Both the position numbers and the translations under genes were made by a program. From NCBI GenBank assembly GCA_964622455.1, contig CAZUQP010000004.1, positions 1 to 36,280 of the forward strand: a DNA stretch of 36,280 bases, in the 5' to 3' direction. Of this stretch, positions 24,306 to 31,625 are shown piece after piece (within the stretch, counting starts at the first letter, position 1; each line of letters begins with the position of its first letter). The stretch is from CAZUQP01 sp964622455. Lineage in GTDB: Bacteria; Pseudomonadota; Gammaproteobacteria; DSM-16500. Under the pieces are notes generated by a model. It saw only the letters and a program-made list of their open reading frames with translations. It was not told the origin of the DNA and made no database searches.

Positions 24306-25410
24306 ATTTAATTTTTTCATCAAAAATAAATTTAAATCCCAATTTTTTTAGAATTTCTTGATCATGTTCACTTAATAAAACATCCTGTAATTTAATAAAC
24401 TCAAATTCATATCGATCAGGAAAAGTTTTTCGCAAATGATCAAACGCATTAGGGTTTTCAATCAAACTTTTTTTCATGTGATGGGATGTTTCTCGCGGAT
24501 CAAAGATATTTAACACCACATCTTGCCAATCAAGCGCTTTATTATCAAAAGAAATAGTTTTTGTCGGATATTCAATATTCACTTTAGATGAAGAAGAAAA
24601 TATTTTTTTCTCTAACGCTATTCGGTAAATCATTTCCACACCACGATATTTACTTTGCAGCGAATACCCTGCAATGTGAGGGGTTGCAACCATCGCTTGG
24701 TCCAATATTTCAAAATCAATAAGAGGCTCATTTTCAAAGACATCTAAGCACCACAATAATAATTGCCCATGTAATTTTAAATCATCAAATGAAATGACTT
24801 CACCGCGTGATGCATTTAAAAGAATCGAATTTTTATTTTGTCGTTCTAAAAAATTCCGTTCAATTAAATGATAAGTCGGATGCGCACCTTTTTTTGTTAA
24901 AGGCACGTGAAGAGTCATAAAATCAAGATCGCTTAATGCTTCAATCGGTGCTTGGACGATATCTTTTCGAAAAGGATCATATAAAACAACATCAAAACCT
25001 AGTAATTTAAGTTTTTTAGCAACTTCTTCCCCGATATCTCCAACACCAATCACGGCCGCCCGCGGTTTTTTTTGTAATAAAAAATTCATTTTCTGTAAAG
25101 CAGCAATCACTGCAATCACATATTGAACAACAGCCATTTTATTACTGCCTTTGGTAATACCCCATTGAATGCCAGCTTTTTGCAGCCAACCCACATCTAA
25201 ATGATCAAACCCAGAAGTGGTGCTACCTACAAATTTAATTGGGGTATTTTGTAACAAATCTGAATTCACTTTGGTGATAGAGCGCACTAATAATATATCT
25301 GCATCTTGTAAATCATGTTTAGTAATCAAACGTCCCGGTTTACGTGCGATGATGTGCTCTTTAAAATAATTTTCAACAAATAAAATATTTTCATCTGCGA
25401 CAATTTTCAT
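24304..25410 (-). CDS. pdxB: Erythronate-4-phosphate dehydrogenase
   Basis: PdxB oxidises 4-phosphoerythronate in the DXP-dependent pathway to pyridoxal 5'-phosphate. The 368-residue protein has the D-2-hydroxyacid dehydrogenase fold. It shows a NAD-binding GVGDIGEEVAKKL segment, the catalytic arginine in NASRGE, the glutamate in FENEP and the histidine in PHIAGYS, plus the C-terminal extension that distinguishes PdxB from other dehydrogenases. The start at 25410 overlaps the ubiA stop in ATGA, which suggests translational coupling. A longer in-frame reading upstream would add 13 residues and is not needed. Confidence 0.9.
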   Translation of the reverse strand: MKIVADENILFVENYFKEHIIARKPGRLITKHDLQDADILLVRSITKVNSDLLQNTPIKFVGSTTSGFDHLDVGWLQKAGIQWGITKGSNKMAVVQYVIAVIAALQKMNFLLQKKPRAAVIGVGDIGEEVAKKLKLLGFDVVLYDPFRKDIVQAPIEALSDLDFMTLHVPLTKKGAHPTYHLIERNFLERQNKNSILLNASRGEVISFDDLKLHGQLLLWCLDVFENEPLIDFEILDQAMVATPHIAGYSLQSKYRGVEMIYRIALEKKIFSSSSKVNIEYPTKTISFDNKALDWQDVVLNIFDPRETSHHMKKSLIENPNAFDHLRKTFPDRYEFEFIKLQDVLLSEHDQEILKKLGFKFIFDEKIK

Positions 25411-26249
25411 GATAAAAAAATCCCCGCAAAAATAATCATTCCTATCCAATGGTTGTTTAAAAATGCTTTAAAACAATTGCCAGGATCACGATTTTTAATT
25501 AGCCATTGTTGATAAAAAAATAACATGCTTGTCAAAAATAATCCGAAAAAATAAATTGTTGGCAATTGAAATAAAAAACCAATATGCATTAATAATACGA
25601 CAAACAAAATTTGCAGAAATCCAATAACCAATCGATCGGAGCGTCCAAACAAAATAGCAGATGATTTCACACCAATTTTAATATCATCTTGCCTATCGAC
25701 CATCGCGTACATCGTGTCATAGATGATTGGCCAAATAAAAGCGGCGAGAAATATTTCCCATGCTACGATAGGAATCGTATTATTTTCCGCAGCAAATGCC
25801 ATAGGCACTCCCCACGCAAATGCGATACCGAGTCCTGCTTGCGGTAAGTGAGTCACACGCTTTAAAAAAGGATAAATCATCGCAAACAAAATCGCTAAAA
25901 AAGAAAGCTCTATCGTCAAACGATTTAAAAAAAGAACCAATAAAAATGCAGTCGAAATGCAAAATAAAAATAAATAAAATGCTTCCATCACTTTAATATG
26001 TCCCAAAACAAGCGGCCGATTTTGTGTACGCAGAACATGTTTATCAAAATGCCGATCAGCGATATCATTAATGATGCAGCCTGCCGAACGCATTAAAATA
26101 ACGCCCAACACAAAAATAATGACTATTTTGAAAGAAAGATTTCCCTGATTGGCCAACAAAAGTGCCCATAAGGTTGGCCACAACAATAAAAAAATCCCGA
26201 TGGGTTTATCCAAGCGCATTAAATAAGCATAGTGTTTTAATTTCGTCAC
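25407..26249 (-). CDS. ubiA: 4-hydroxybenzoate polyprenyltransferase
   Basis: UbiA attaches the polyprenyl tail to 4-hydroxybenzoate in the inner membrane, the second step of ubiquinone synthesis. The 280-residue protein has several transmembrane helices and the two prenyl-diphosphate/metal binding motifs NDIADRHFD (61-69) and DTMYAMVDRQDD (178-189). The start is a GTG (26249) only 4 bp after the stop of the RelE-like toxin gene and without a clear ribosome-binding site. Translation may therefore depend on coupling with the toxin gene. It overlaps pdxB by 4 bp. Confidence 0.93.
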   Translation of the reverse strand: MTKLKHYAYLMRLDKPIGIFLLLWPTLWALLLANQGNLSFKIVIIFVLGVILMRSAGCIINDIADRHFDKHVLRTQNRPLVLGHIKVMEAFYLFLFCISTAFLLVLFLNRLTIELSFLAILFAMIYPFLKRVTHLPQAGLGIAFAWGVPMAFAAENNTIPIVAWEIFLAAFIWPIIYDTMYAMVDRQDDIKIGVKSSAILFGRSDRLVIGFLQILFVVLLMHIGFLFQLPTIYFFGLFLTSMLFFYQQWLIKNRDPGNCFKAFLNNHWIGMIIFAGIFLS

Positions 26250-26253
26250 AATA

Positions 26254-26529
26254 TTATATCTTTTTCTTTAAGTTTTTATAAAAATTTTGATGCGTGCCAA
26301 GAGATAATAGAGTGATTTCGTTACCATTGTTATAATAGTAAGCTAATAATATAAGCTGATTATGCAGATAAAATTTGTAAACTCGAATTCCAGCAAGATC
26401 GCCTTTCTTTAATTCGCCTATTTCTGGATCGTTCGCAATTTTATCTATTGCATTTTCTACTAATTTTATTTGGTTACGATGTACTTTCTTTATTATTTTT
26501 TCAAATGTTTTAGTTATCTTTATTTTCAT
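26254..26529 (-). CDS. RelE/ParE-superfamily toxin
   Basis: The 91-residue protein starts MKIKITKTFEKIIKKVHRNQ and continues with DKIANDPEIGELKKGDLAGI, RVYKFYLHNQLILLAYYYNN and EITLLSLGTHQNFY. This is the pattern of RelE/ParE-type toxins, with helix pair, central sheet and a late GxHxNFY. RelE-type proteins cleave mRNA in the ribosome and ParE-type proteins act on gyrase; which applies here is not decidable. Its start lies inside the antitoxin gene (20-bp overlap). ATG 26529 is preferred over an in-frame start at 26586, which would extend far into the antitoxin. It lies between ubiC and ubiA. Confidence 0.8.
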   Translation of the reverse strand: MKIKITKTFEKIIKKVHRNQIKLVENAIDKIANDPEIGELKKGDLAGIRVYKFYLHNQLILLAYYYNNGNEITLLSLGTHQNFYKNLKKKI

Positions 26530-26752
26530 TAAACATCCCGCGTTTATATTTCTTAACATTTCCCTCTTCTTGATCTTGCAAACCAAGCAAGATATCTTTT
26601 ATCTGTGCATAAGTAAGATCAGGATTGTCTTCAGCAATATGTCCGATTCGTGCCCAATGCTCAATTTGTTTAGGAACAGAACGATGCAGCACCTTTGATT
26701 GAGCACGTGCTTCTTTAATTAAATCTTTATCCAAATTAATTGCGATACCCAT
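26510..26752 (-). CDS. ParD-like antitoxin
   Basis: The 80-residue protein opens GIAINLDKDLIKEARAQSKV, then SVPKQIEHWARIGHIAEDNPDLTYAQIKDIL. This matches the ParD-like (PF11903-type) antitoxin family, a ribbon-helix-helix-like DNA-binding protein that neutralises a RelE/ParE toxin. The ATG at 26752 has AAGG 8 nt upstream; a GTG at 26761 is also in frame. The downstream toxin overlaps it by 20 bp. A very AT-rich palindromic region immediately upstream is the probable autoregulatory site. Confidence 0.8.
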   Translation of the reverse strand: MGIAINLDKDLIKEARAQSKVLHRSVPKQIEHWARIGHIAEDNPDLTYAQIKDILLGLQDQEEGNVKKYKRGMFNENKDN

Positions 26753-26787
26753 AACAATCACCTTAATTATATTTTATTTATATGTTC

Positions 26788-26839
26788 TTATTATAATATA
26801 AAACAATATTTTATTGTAATATAAAATATATTATAATAA
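26788..26839. promoter_or_regulatory. AT-rich palindromic operator region of the ParD-like/RelE module
   Basis: TTATTATAAT (26788-26797) is inverted as ATTATAATAA (26830-26839). Between them lie two direct copies of AATATAAAA (26795-26803, 26818-26826) and the inner inverted repeat ACAATA-TTT-TATTGT (26803-26817). Several TATAAT-like hexamers are included. The block sits 36 bp upstream of the antitoxin start and overlaps the last codons of ubiC. It is consistent with a promoter autorepressed by the antitoxin-toxin complex. Confidence 0.55.
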
Positions 26840-27364
26840 TTTCATATCCGGCAAAAAAATTTCAATTAAAAGCAACGGCTTATTCTGCCAATAAAATAAC
26901 GAGCGCCGAGCCCATAAACGATGATCTTGAAAACCTGCTGCTTTTAACAAGGCATGATAAGAATTTTTTATCGGCAAATAAGTCATCTCAAATTCACTGC
27001 GTGAAATAGCAGGCTCTTTAAATAAAACGGATCCTAATGCACGATTTTTTAATCCTGCCAATTGCCTTTGCTTGCCAGTCAACGTTTGTCGCGGCACGAT
27101 GGTACGCGCAACCATCCATTTTTGGTCCTCACTTAAAATAAGTACTTCGCGGACCAAGGCGTAAGTTCTGTTTGGGATTCCTGTATATTGTTTTTCATCC
27201 GTTAAAGGAAATTGCCAAGATTGGTTGAGCAGCTGAACGCGCGCATCCAAAATGCCCTTTTGTTTTAAGTGTTTCATAAAGGAACCTTCATGCAATATCC
27301 AAGGATGCAAATAGGCAGGCACATTTAGGGATTCTCGGTATTTTTGCCAAATGGTATACTGCAT
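26831..27364 (-). CDS. ubiC: Chorismate pyruvate-lyase
   Basis: UbiC converts chorismate to 4-hydroxybenzoate and pyruvate, the first committed step of ubiquinone synthesis. The 177-residue protein resembles E. coli UbiC throughout: ALVREVLIL, MVARTIVPRQTL, RALGSVLF, LWARRSLFYW and the ending KPLLLIEIFLP. Its partner ubiA lies downstream after a 577-bp interruption by a toxin-antitoxin module. The start is uncertain. ATG 27364 leaves 28 bp to the divergent flavoprotein gene, whereas ATG 27394 (with GGGA upstream) would overlap that gene's start and add 10 residues. Confidence 0.9.
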   Translation of the reverse strand: MQYTIWQKYRESLNVPAYLHPWILHEGSFMKHLKQKGILDARVQLLNQSWQFPLTDEKQYTGIPNRTYALVREVLILSEDQKWMVARTIVPRQTLTGKQRQLAGLKNRALGSVLFKEPAISRSEFEMTYLPIKNSYHALLKAAGFQDHRLWARRSLFYWQNKPLLLIEIFLPDMKLL

Positions 27365-27392
27365 CGCTGTATGTTTGAAACTTAGGTTAACC

Positions 27393-28541
27393 ATGTCTCA
27401 TCCCATTGTAATTATTGGCGCAGGCCTTGCTGGCTATCAGCTTGCGCGTGAATTTCGACGACTAGATCATAGTACACCGCTTTCCTTAGTCACAGCAGAT
27501 GAGGGGGCGTATTATTCAAAGCCTTTGCTCTCAACGGCACTTACCCGCGGACAAACAGCCGAAACACTGCCCACAGCAACTGCGGAAAATATGGCGCACG
27601 AATTAAATGCAACGATGATGACAAAAACCGAAGTGACCGCCATCGACCCGCACGAAAAAGCTATTTTAATCGATGGTAACCATTTTTTTTATTCCCAATT
27701 GGTATTGGCATCTGGTGCTGAAGTCATTAAACCCTCTTTGACTGGTGATGCAGCAAAAGACGTACTTTCTATCAATCATCTTTATCATTATGCCGAATTT
27801 CGTCATCTCATTAAAAATAAAAAACACATTACGATTTTAGGTGCGGGCTTAATTGGCTGCGAATTTGCTAATGATTTGAGTAATGCAGGGTATGAAGTGC
27901 ATCTGATTACGCCTGCAGAAGCACCTCTTGATTTATTAATTCCAGGAAAAATTGGTCATCTTTTACAAGGAGCACTCGAGCAAAATGGCGTACATTTTCA
28001 TTTATCCGTTACAGCGCTTTCCGTGCAAAAAGGTGAAAATAAAAATTATGTCGTGACGCTCTCTGATGGAGAACAATTAAAGACAGAATTTATTCTTTCT
28101 GCCATCGGATTAAAACCACACACGACACTTGCAAAAACCGCCAATATCGTTGTCAATCGAGGGATTGTGGTCGACCGTTATCTTAAAACCAGCGTCGCTG
28201 ATATCTATGCGTTAGGCGATTGCGCAGAAGTGGAAGGACATATCTTGCCTTATATCACCCCCTTATTAAATTGTTCGCGCGCACTCGCCAAAACATTGGC
28301 GGGCACACCAACGAGAGTTACTTATCCCGCCATGCCTATCGTTGTGAAAACACCCGCTCATCCCATTGCCGTTTGTCCGCCGCCTAAAAATTGTGAAGGC
28401 CATTGGAAAATTGAAACTGAAAATCATAGTGTACGCGCCTTATTTTATGATACTTCCCAAACATTGCGCGGATTTGTTTTAACACACGACGCTGTGAAAG
28501 AACGGCATGCGCTTGCTAAAGAACTGCCAAGCTTCTTTTAA
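27393..28541 (+). CDS. Rubredoxin-reductase-like FAD/NAD(P)-dependent oxidoreductase
   Basis: The 382-residue flavoprotein has an N-terminal FAD-binding motif IIGAGLAGYQLAREF (7-21). A second nucleotide-binding motif, ILGAGLIGCEFAN, lies at 148-160, and the FAD-contacting YALGDCAEVEG lies late in the protein. Architecture and length match rubredoxin-NAD(+) reductase and the ferredoxin-reductase-like group, which pass electrons from NADH to a small iron protein. No rubredoxin gene is seen in this window, so the acceptor is unknown. The start at 27393 has TTAGG upstream. It is divergent from ubiC, and a short hairpin terminator follows. Confidence 0.85.
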   Translation: MSHPIVIIGAGLAGYQLAREFRRLDHSTPLSLVTADEGAYYSKPLLSTALTRGQTAETLPTATAENMAHELNATMMTKTEVTAIDPHEKAILIDGNHFFYSQLVLASGAEVIKPSLTGDAAKDVLSINHLYHYAEFRHLIKNKKHITILGAGLIGCEFANDLSNAGYEVHLITPAEAPLDLLIPGKIGHLLQGALEQNGVHFHLSVTALSVQKGENKNYVVTLSDGEQLKTEFILSAIGLKPHTTLAKTANIVVNRGIVVDRYLKTSVADIYALGDCAEVEGHILPYITPLLNCSRALAKTLAGTPTRVTYPAMPIVVKTPAHPIAVCPPPKNCEGHWKIETENHSVRALFYDTSQTLRGFVLTHDAVKERHALAKELPSFF

Positions 28542-28571
28542 AAACGCGAATTCTGGATAAGAAAGTAAATT

Positions 28572-28599
28572 TAAAACTTCGTCTTAAAACGAAATTTTA
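28572..28599. terminator. Hairpin between convergent genes
   Basis: TAAAACTTCGT (28572-28582) and ACGAAATTTTA (28589-28599) form an 11-bp stem with one mismatch around the loop CTTAAA. A/T-rich flanks lie on both sides, so it may terminate both the flavoprotein gene and the converging 357-residue gene. Confidence 0.6.
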
Positions 28600-28610
28600 T
28601 ACAATTAGAC

Positions 28611-29684
28611 TCACGGTGTCAGTGGATGTAGAAAGCTTCTGGAGTCTAAAGTGCTTTCGTTTGTATTCCATATATGAGTTCTTGTATGTTGAGTAGGTAT
28701 TTTTATTTTAAAAAAACCTATCTTGGCAAGCATCCCGTTTTGAGTTGTAAGGGAAATTTTAGCATGGGTATCATGAGTAAAACTATGATTAGCACACCAT
28801 CTCCACATGCTCATACCAACAAGGTGTTGGTGCAAATTAATATTAAAATCGCAGTTTAGCTCACCATGGGATTCCCGCAAAGAATAGATTTGATTCGTAT
28901 TTAGTACAAGACCTCCCATAGCCAACGTAGAGGGTGTTGAGAAATAATCAGGAAAATTTCCATACCAGTGCATAGATGCATCTGGATGTTGTATGTCATA
29001 GGGATATGAAGTTCCCTTGTGATAACAACGTTGTTGAGTCACTGTATAAATCGTTTGGCCCCCACTACTACGCGAAAACATATTAAAATCGTGGATTTTC
29101 ATTTCAGATCTAATGGCATTATAACCTTTTGTTACGTTAGCGTGAGCAGCACCAGAATCTATTCCGACAGTTACTTTCGCATCAGTATAAATCCGAACTA
29201 TATTTTCTTTATTGTTTATATTGGCGGAAGAATCCAGATCACCTTTATATTTTATCAATGAACAGTGATTTGGAGTGATGGGGGAAACTATAATTCTAGC
29301 ACGGTCTTGGAATGGTTCTAAGAATTGTGGAATATATACGTCATCTTTATAACCGGGGGGATCAAAACAAGCCGTTATATTTAAAGAAAGTTTAGGATTT
29401 TGATGATTTTCTAATTGTGTAGTTATTGAAAAACGTAAATCTGCTAGTTCAGGGAACGATACCCATGCATTTTTGTCTGATTCTGATTGTAGTAAATCAC
29501 CATAACTCCATCTACTTGAGTCTGCTATAAAATCCTCTTTACAAAACCAATTTTTTACTTGAGGGTAATAGGAATAAGTATCATGGTACTCATTTGTATT
29601 AATTTCTTTAAATTGGACAGGATTTTCAATATTCTTTTCTTCTCCTGTGAGTTGATTAGTAGAGCTATTTCTTGATGAAGCCAT
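28611..29684 (-). CDS. Unrecognised 357-residue protein
   Basis: No family is recognised. There is no signal peptide or transmembrane helix. The composition is rich in Ser, Asn, His, Tyr and Trp with alternating hydrophobic patterns, suggesting a mainly beta-strand, soluble fold. The first 40 residues are polar and probably flexible. Several histidine- and aromatic-rich segments occur (SMHWYGNFPDYF; MSMWRWCANHSF). A good ribosome-binding site (AGAGGGG) precedes the ATG, which supports real translation. It stands alone between a hairpin terminator and a 343-bp non-coding stretch. A secreted effector, lectin-like or structural protein are possible, without direct evidence. Confidence 0.7.
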   Translation of the reverse strand: MASSRNSSTNQLTGEEKNIENPVQFKEINTNEYHDTYSYYPQVKNWFCKEDFIADSSRWSYGDLLQSESDKNAWVSFPELADLRFSITTQLENHQNPKLSLNITACFDPPGYKDDVYIPQFLEPFQDRARIIVSPITPNHCSLIKYKGDLDSSANINNKENIVRIYTDAKVTVGIDSGAAHANVTKGYNAIRSEMKIHDFNMFSRSSGGQTIYTVTQQRCYHKGTSYPYDIQHPDASMHWYGNFPDYFSTPSTLAMGGLVLNTNQIYSLRESHGELNCDFNINLHQHLVGMSMWRWCANHSFTHDTHAKISLTTQNGMLAKIGFFKIKIPTQHTRTHIWNTNESTLDSRSFLHPLTP

Positions 29685-29866
29685 TTTTCCCCTCTTTTGC
29701 TCGTATCAAACGTTTTTTTGTTGCTCGTGTAAGGTGTCTCAATAAATCTTGGATCGTAATTATACAGAATAAATACGTAATTTTCATTAATATTTTATTG
29801 TGTTAACAAAGATGAGATATACGTAAAAGATACGTATTTTGACAGAATAGAGATAAAGTGAGATAT

Positions 29867-29979
29867 GCTGCTTCAAAGAAGTGAGTGCTGATTGGGGAGG
29901 TGTCGCGGCCATGGATGGCAAAAAGCGCCAAGAGCAGGACGCCCGTTCTCCCCAATAAGCATCACTTCCTTGAAGCAGC
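29867..29979. repeat. 113-bp inverted-repeat element
   Basis: The arms 29867-29899 and 29948-29979 are imperfect inverted copies of about 32 bp (GCTGCTTCAA...TTGGGGAG), enclosing a 48-bp centre that contains GCGGCCATGGATGGC. The GC content is above that of its surroundings. The element occupies part of the 343-bp gap before marC. The rest of the gap (29685-29866) has no gene and carries three TACGTA palindromes (29774, 29820, 29831). An open frame read through the element on the minus strand looks incidental. It is most likely a dispersed palindromic repeat. Confidence 0.65.
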
Positions 29980-30027
29980 ACCTAAAATTTGATGTTACAC
30001 TATCCGTATTATTTTAAGAGGCAAGAA

Positions 30028-30615
30028 ATGACGCTTTATACAGCTACAATTACGCTTATTTTAGTCATGGATCCATTAGGAAATATCCCTCTATTTTTAT
30101 CCATCCTAAATAGTGTTAATCCTAAACGCCGTCAGCTGATTATTTTGCGTGAAGCCTGTATTGCTTTTGTTATTTTGGTTATTTTTTTATTTTTTGGAAA
30201 ATATATTTTGGAAGGAATGCGTATATCAGGGCCTGCTTTAAGTATTGCGGGTGGAATTATTTTATTTTTAATTGCGATTCGTATGATTTTTCCGCATGAA
30301 GATCCTGAAAATAGAAGCCGGCAAATAACAGAACCTTTTATCGTGCCGCTCGCAATTCCATTAATTGCAGGGCCATCAACCATGACCATTGTCATGCTGC
30401 TTGCCAATCAACAACCGAAACACATTGGGTTATGGATGCTTGCTCTCTTCATTGCCTGGCTCATTACGACGATTATTTTAGTATTTGCTGATAAACTCAG
30501 AAAAGTATTTGGTGAAAAAGGATTAATTGCCATTGAAAAACTCATGGGAATGATTTTAACCACGATGGCAGTACAAATGTTTTTAACGGGCATTTCAGAA
30601 TTTTTTCATGTATAA
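30028..30615 (+). CDS. MarC-family (UPF0056) integral membrane protein
   Basis: The 195-residue protein has about six hydrophobic segments and the family signatures LVMDPLGNIPLFLSIL (near residue 12) and the IPLIAGPSTMTIVMLL segment (near 113). MarC proteins are inner-membrane proteins of unknown transport function. Despite the name, a role in multiple antibiotic resistance is not established. The ATG at 30028 has GAGG 6 nt upstream; an upstream in-frame ATG at 29989 lies beside the repeat and is not preferred. It is followed 25 bp later by the PH-domain gene, probably in one transcript. Confidence 0.9.
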   Translation: MTLYTATITLILVMDPLGNIPLFLSILNSVNPKRRQLIILREACIAFVILVIFLFFGKYILEGMRISGPALSIAGGIILFLIAIRMIFPHEDPENRSRQITEPFIVPLAIPLIAGPSTMTIVMLLANQQPKHIGLWMLALFIAWLITTIILVFADKLRKVFGEKGLIAIEKLMGMILTTMAVQMFLTGISEFFHV

Positions 30616-30640
30616 AAATTATTATTAAAGAGATATCACT

Positions 30641-31099
30641 ATGGGCTTAATTGATAGAAACTTATTACCTGATGAACAAATTCTTTATCGCACTAAAAAA
30701 CATATCATCATTTTTTTAACGCCTTTGATATGGATTATTGCTACTCTATTTTTTTTACTGAATCCAAACCCAATGGTCGTCAAAGTTGCCATTGCACCTG
30801 CTATTGCTGCCTTAATCACCGGTGTTAATCAATGGCTGGATTACATGACTTCTGATTTTGCGGTGACCAATAAACGTATTCTCATGAAAGAAGGATTTTT
30901 CTTTCGGCATACGAACGATTTACGCTTAGCCACGGTCTCAAATATTACCGTCAATCAAAGTTTGTTAGGCCAGATGCTTGACTATGGCACCGTCGTAATC
31001 AATCCTTTTGGCGGCGAGAATGACATTTTTACAGCGATAGCCCACCCGCTCACTTTTCAAAAGGAATCGCAAGCCCAGTTAGACAAAATGGTACGCTGA
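30641..31099 (+). CDS. Membrane protein with bacterial PH (bPH2-like) domain
   Basis: The 152-residue protein starts with LLPDEQILYRTKKHIIIF, followed by two hydrophobic helices (about 23-40 and 45-63). It then has the bacterial PH-like domain pattern DFAVTNKRILMKEGFFFRHTNDLRLATVSNITVNQSLLGQMLDYGTVVI. Proteins of this kind are widespread and of unknown function, with the PH-like domain probably on the cytoplasmic side. It follows marC by 25 bp. The converging 43-residue gene ends 12 bp downstream. Confidence 0.85.
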   Translation: MGLIDRNLLPDEQILYRTKKHIIIFLTPLIWIIATLFFLLNPNPMVVKVAIAPAIAALITGVNQWLDYMTSDFAVTNKRILMKEGFFFRHTNDLRLATVSNITVNQSLLGQMLDYGTVVINPFGGENDIFTAIAHPLTFQKESQAQLDKMVR

Positions 31100-31111
31100 G
31101 CGACAATATAA

Positions 31112-31243
31112 TTAAAAAAAGAATTTCAACGCGACTGCCAATACAATACCAGCGAGTGCAATTAATCCCATGAGCACCACTAAAGGAAGTCCATAAATCC
31201 GATAGGCACTTAAATCATTTTTTACTTTCTTTTTTGGGTTCAT
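31112..31243 (-). CDS. 43-residue membrane peptide, translationally coupled to the upstream gene
   Basis: The frame encodes 43 residues: a basic N-terminus (MNPKKKVKNDLSAY) and one hydrophobic helix (YGLPLVVLMGLIALAGIVLA) ending in ALKFFF. Its ATG overlaps the stop codon of the upstream 112-residue gene in ATGA, which is the main support that it is translated. It is the last gene in the run rsmD-trpS-112 aa-43 aa. It is predicted as a single-pass membrane peptide with the basic end in the cytoplasm. The function is unknown. Confidence 0.6.
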   Translation of the reverse strand: MNPKKKVKNDLSAYRIYGLPLVVLMGLIALAGIVLAVALKFFF

Positions 31244-31578
31244 TTACTTTCATCATCCTTTGGTTCTGCTGAAACGGTAGAGATCGGTTTTTGATACCCT
31301 TCTGCTGCTTTAATAATACTATTCACTTGGCGTTCTAGTTTTTTTATTAGAGCTGCACGGGTTGTTTCTAATGTATTAAGTTCATTTAAAGTAGCGCGAA
31401 TATCTGATAATACTTGATGTAACGGATCATCTCCTGAAAGCGGCTCCGTTTTTTTACCGACGGATTCGATGCCTGCTTTCACTTTATCAACCATACCGCC
31501 CAGTTTTACTGTTTTAGCGGAATCCATTAAATCAGAACCCATTTTCTTTAATTCGTCTAATCCAGGAATTTTAACCAT
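31240..31578 (-). CDS. 112-residue helical protein, unknown function
   Basis: The protein begins VKIPGLDELKKMGSDLMDSAKTVKLGGMVDKVKAGIESVG, an amphipathic helical region. A long helix follows (HQVLSDIRATLNELNTLETT and the following RAALIKKL), likely a coiled coil, and then a polar tail. No signal peptide or known family is recognised. ATG 31578 has AGGTG upstream, while an in-frame start at 31596 is weaker. The gene follows trpS by 47 bp and is coupled to the 43-residue peptide by an ATGA overlap. The pair may form a small membrane-associated complex, which is inference. Confidence 0.7.
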   Translation of the reverse strand: MVKIPGLDELKKMGSDLMDSAKTVKLGGMVDKVKAGIESVGKKTEPLSGDDPLHQVLSDIRATLNELNTLETTRAALIKKLERQVNSIIKAAEGYQKPISTVSAEPKDDESK

Positions 31579-31625
31579 ATAACACCTCGCAATCACATAG
31601 CTCCTTCTACCATTTTAACATATGC

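Noticed and set aside
29787..29981. 64-residue minus-strand frame across the 113-bp palindromic element
   Set aside because: Its N-terminal half is only the inverted-repeat sequence translated and the rest is AT-rich spacer. No ribosome-binding site is visible.
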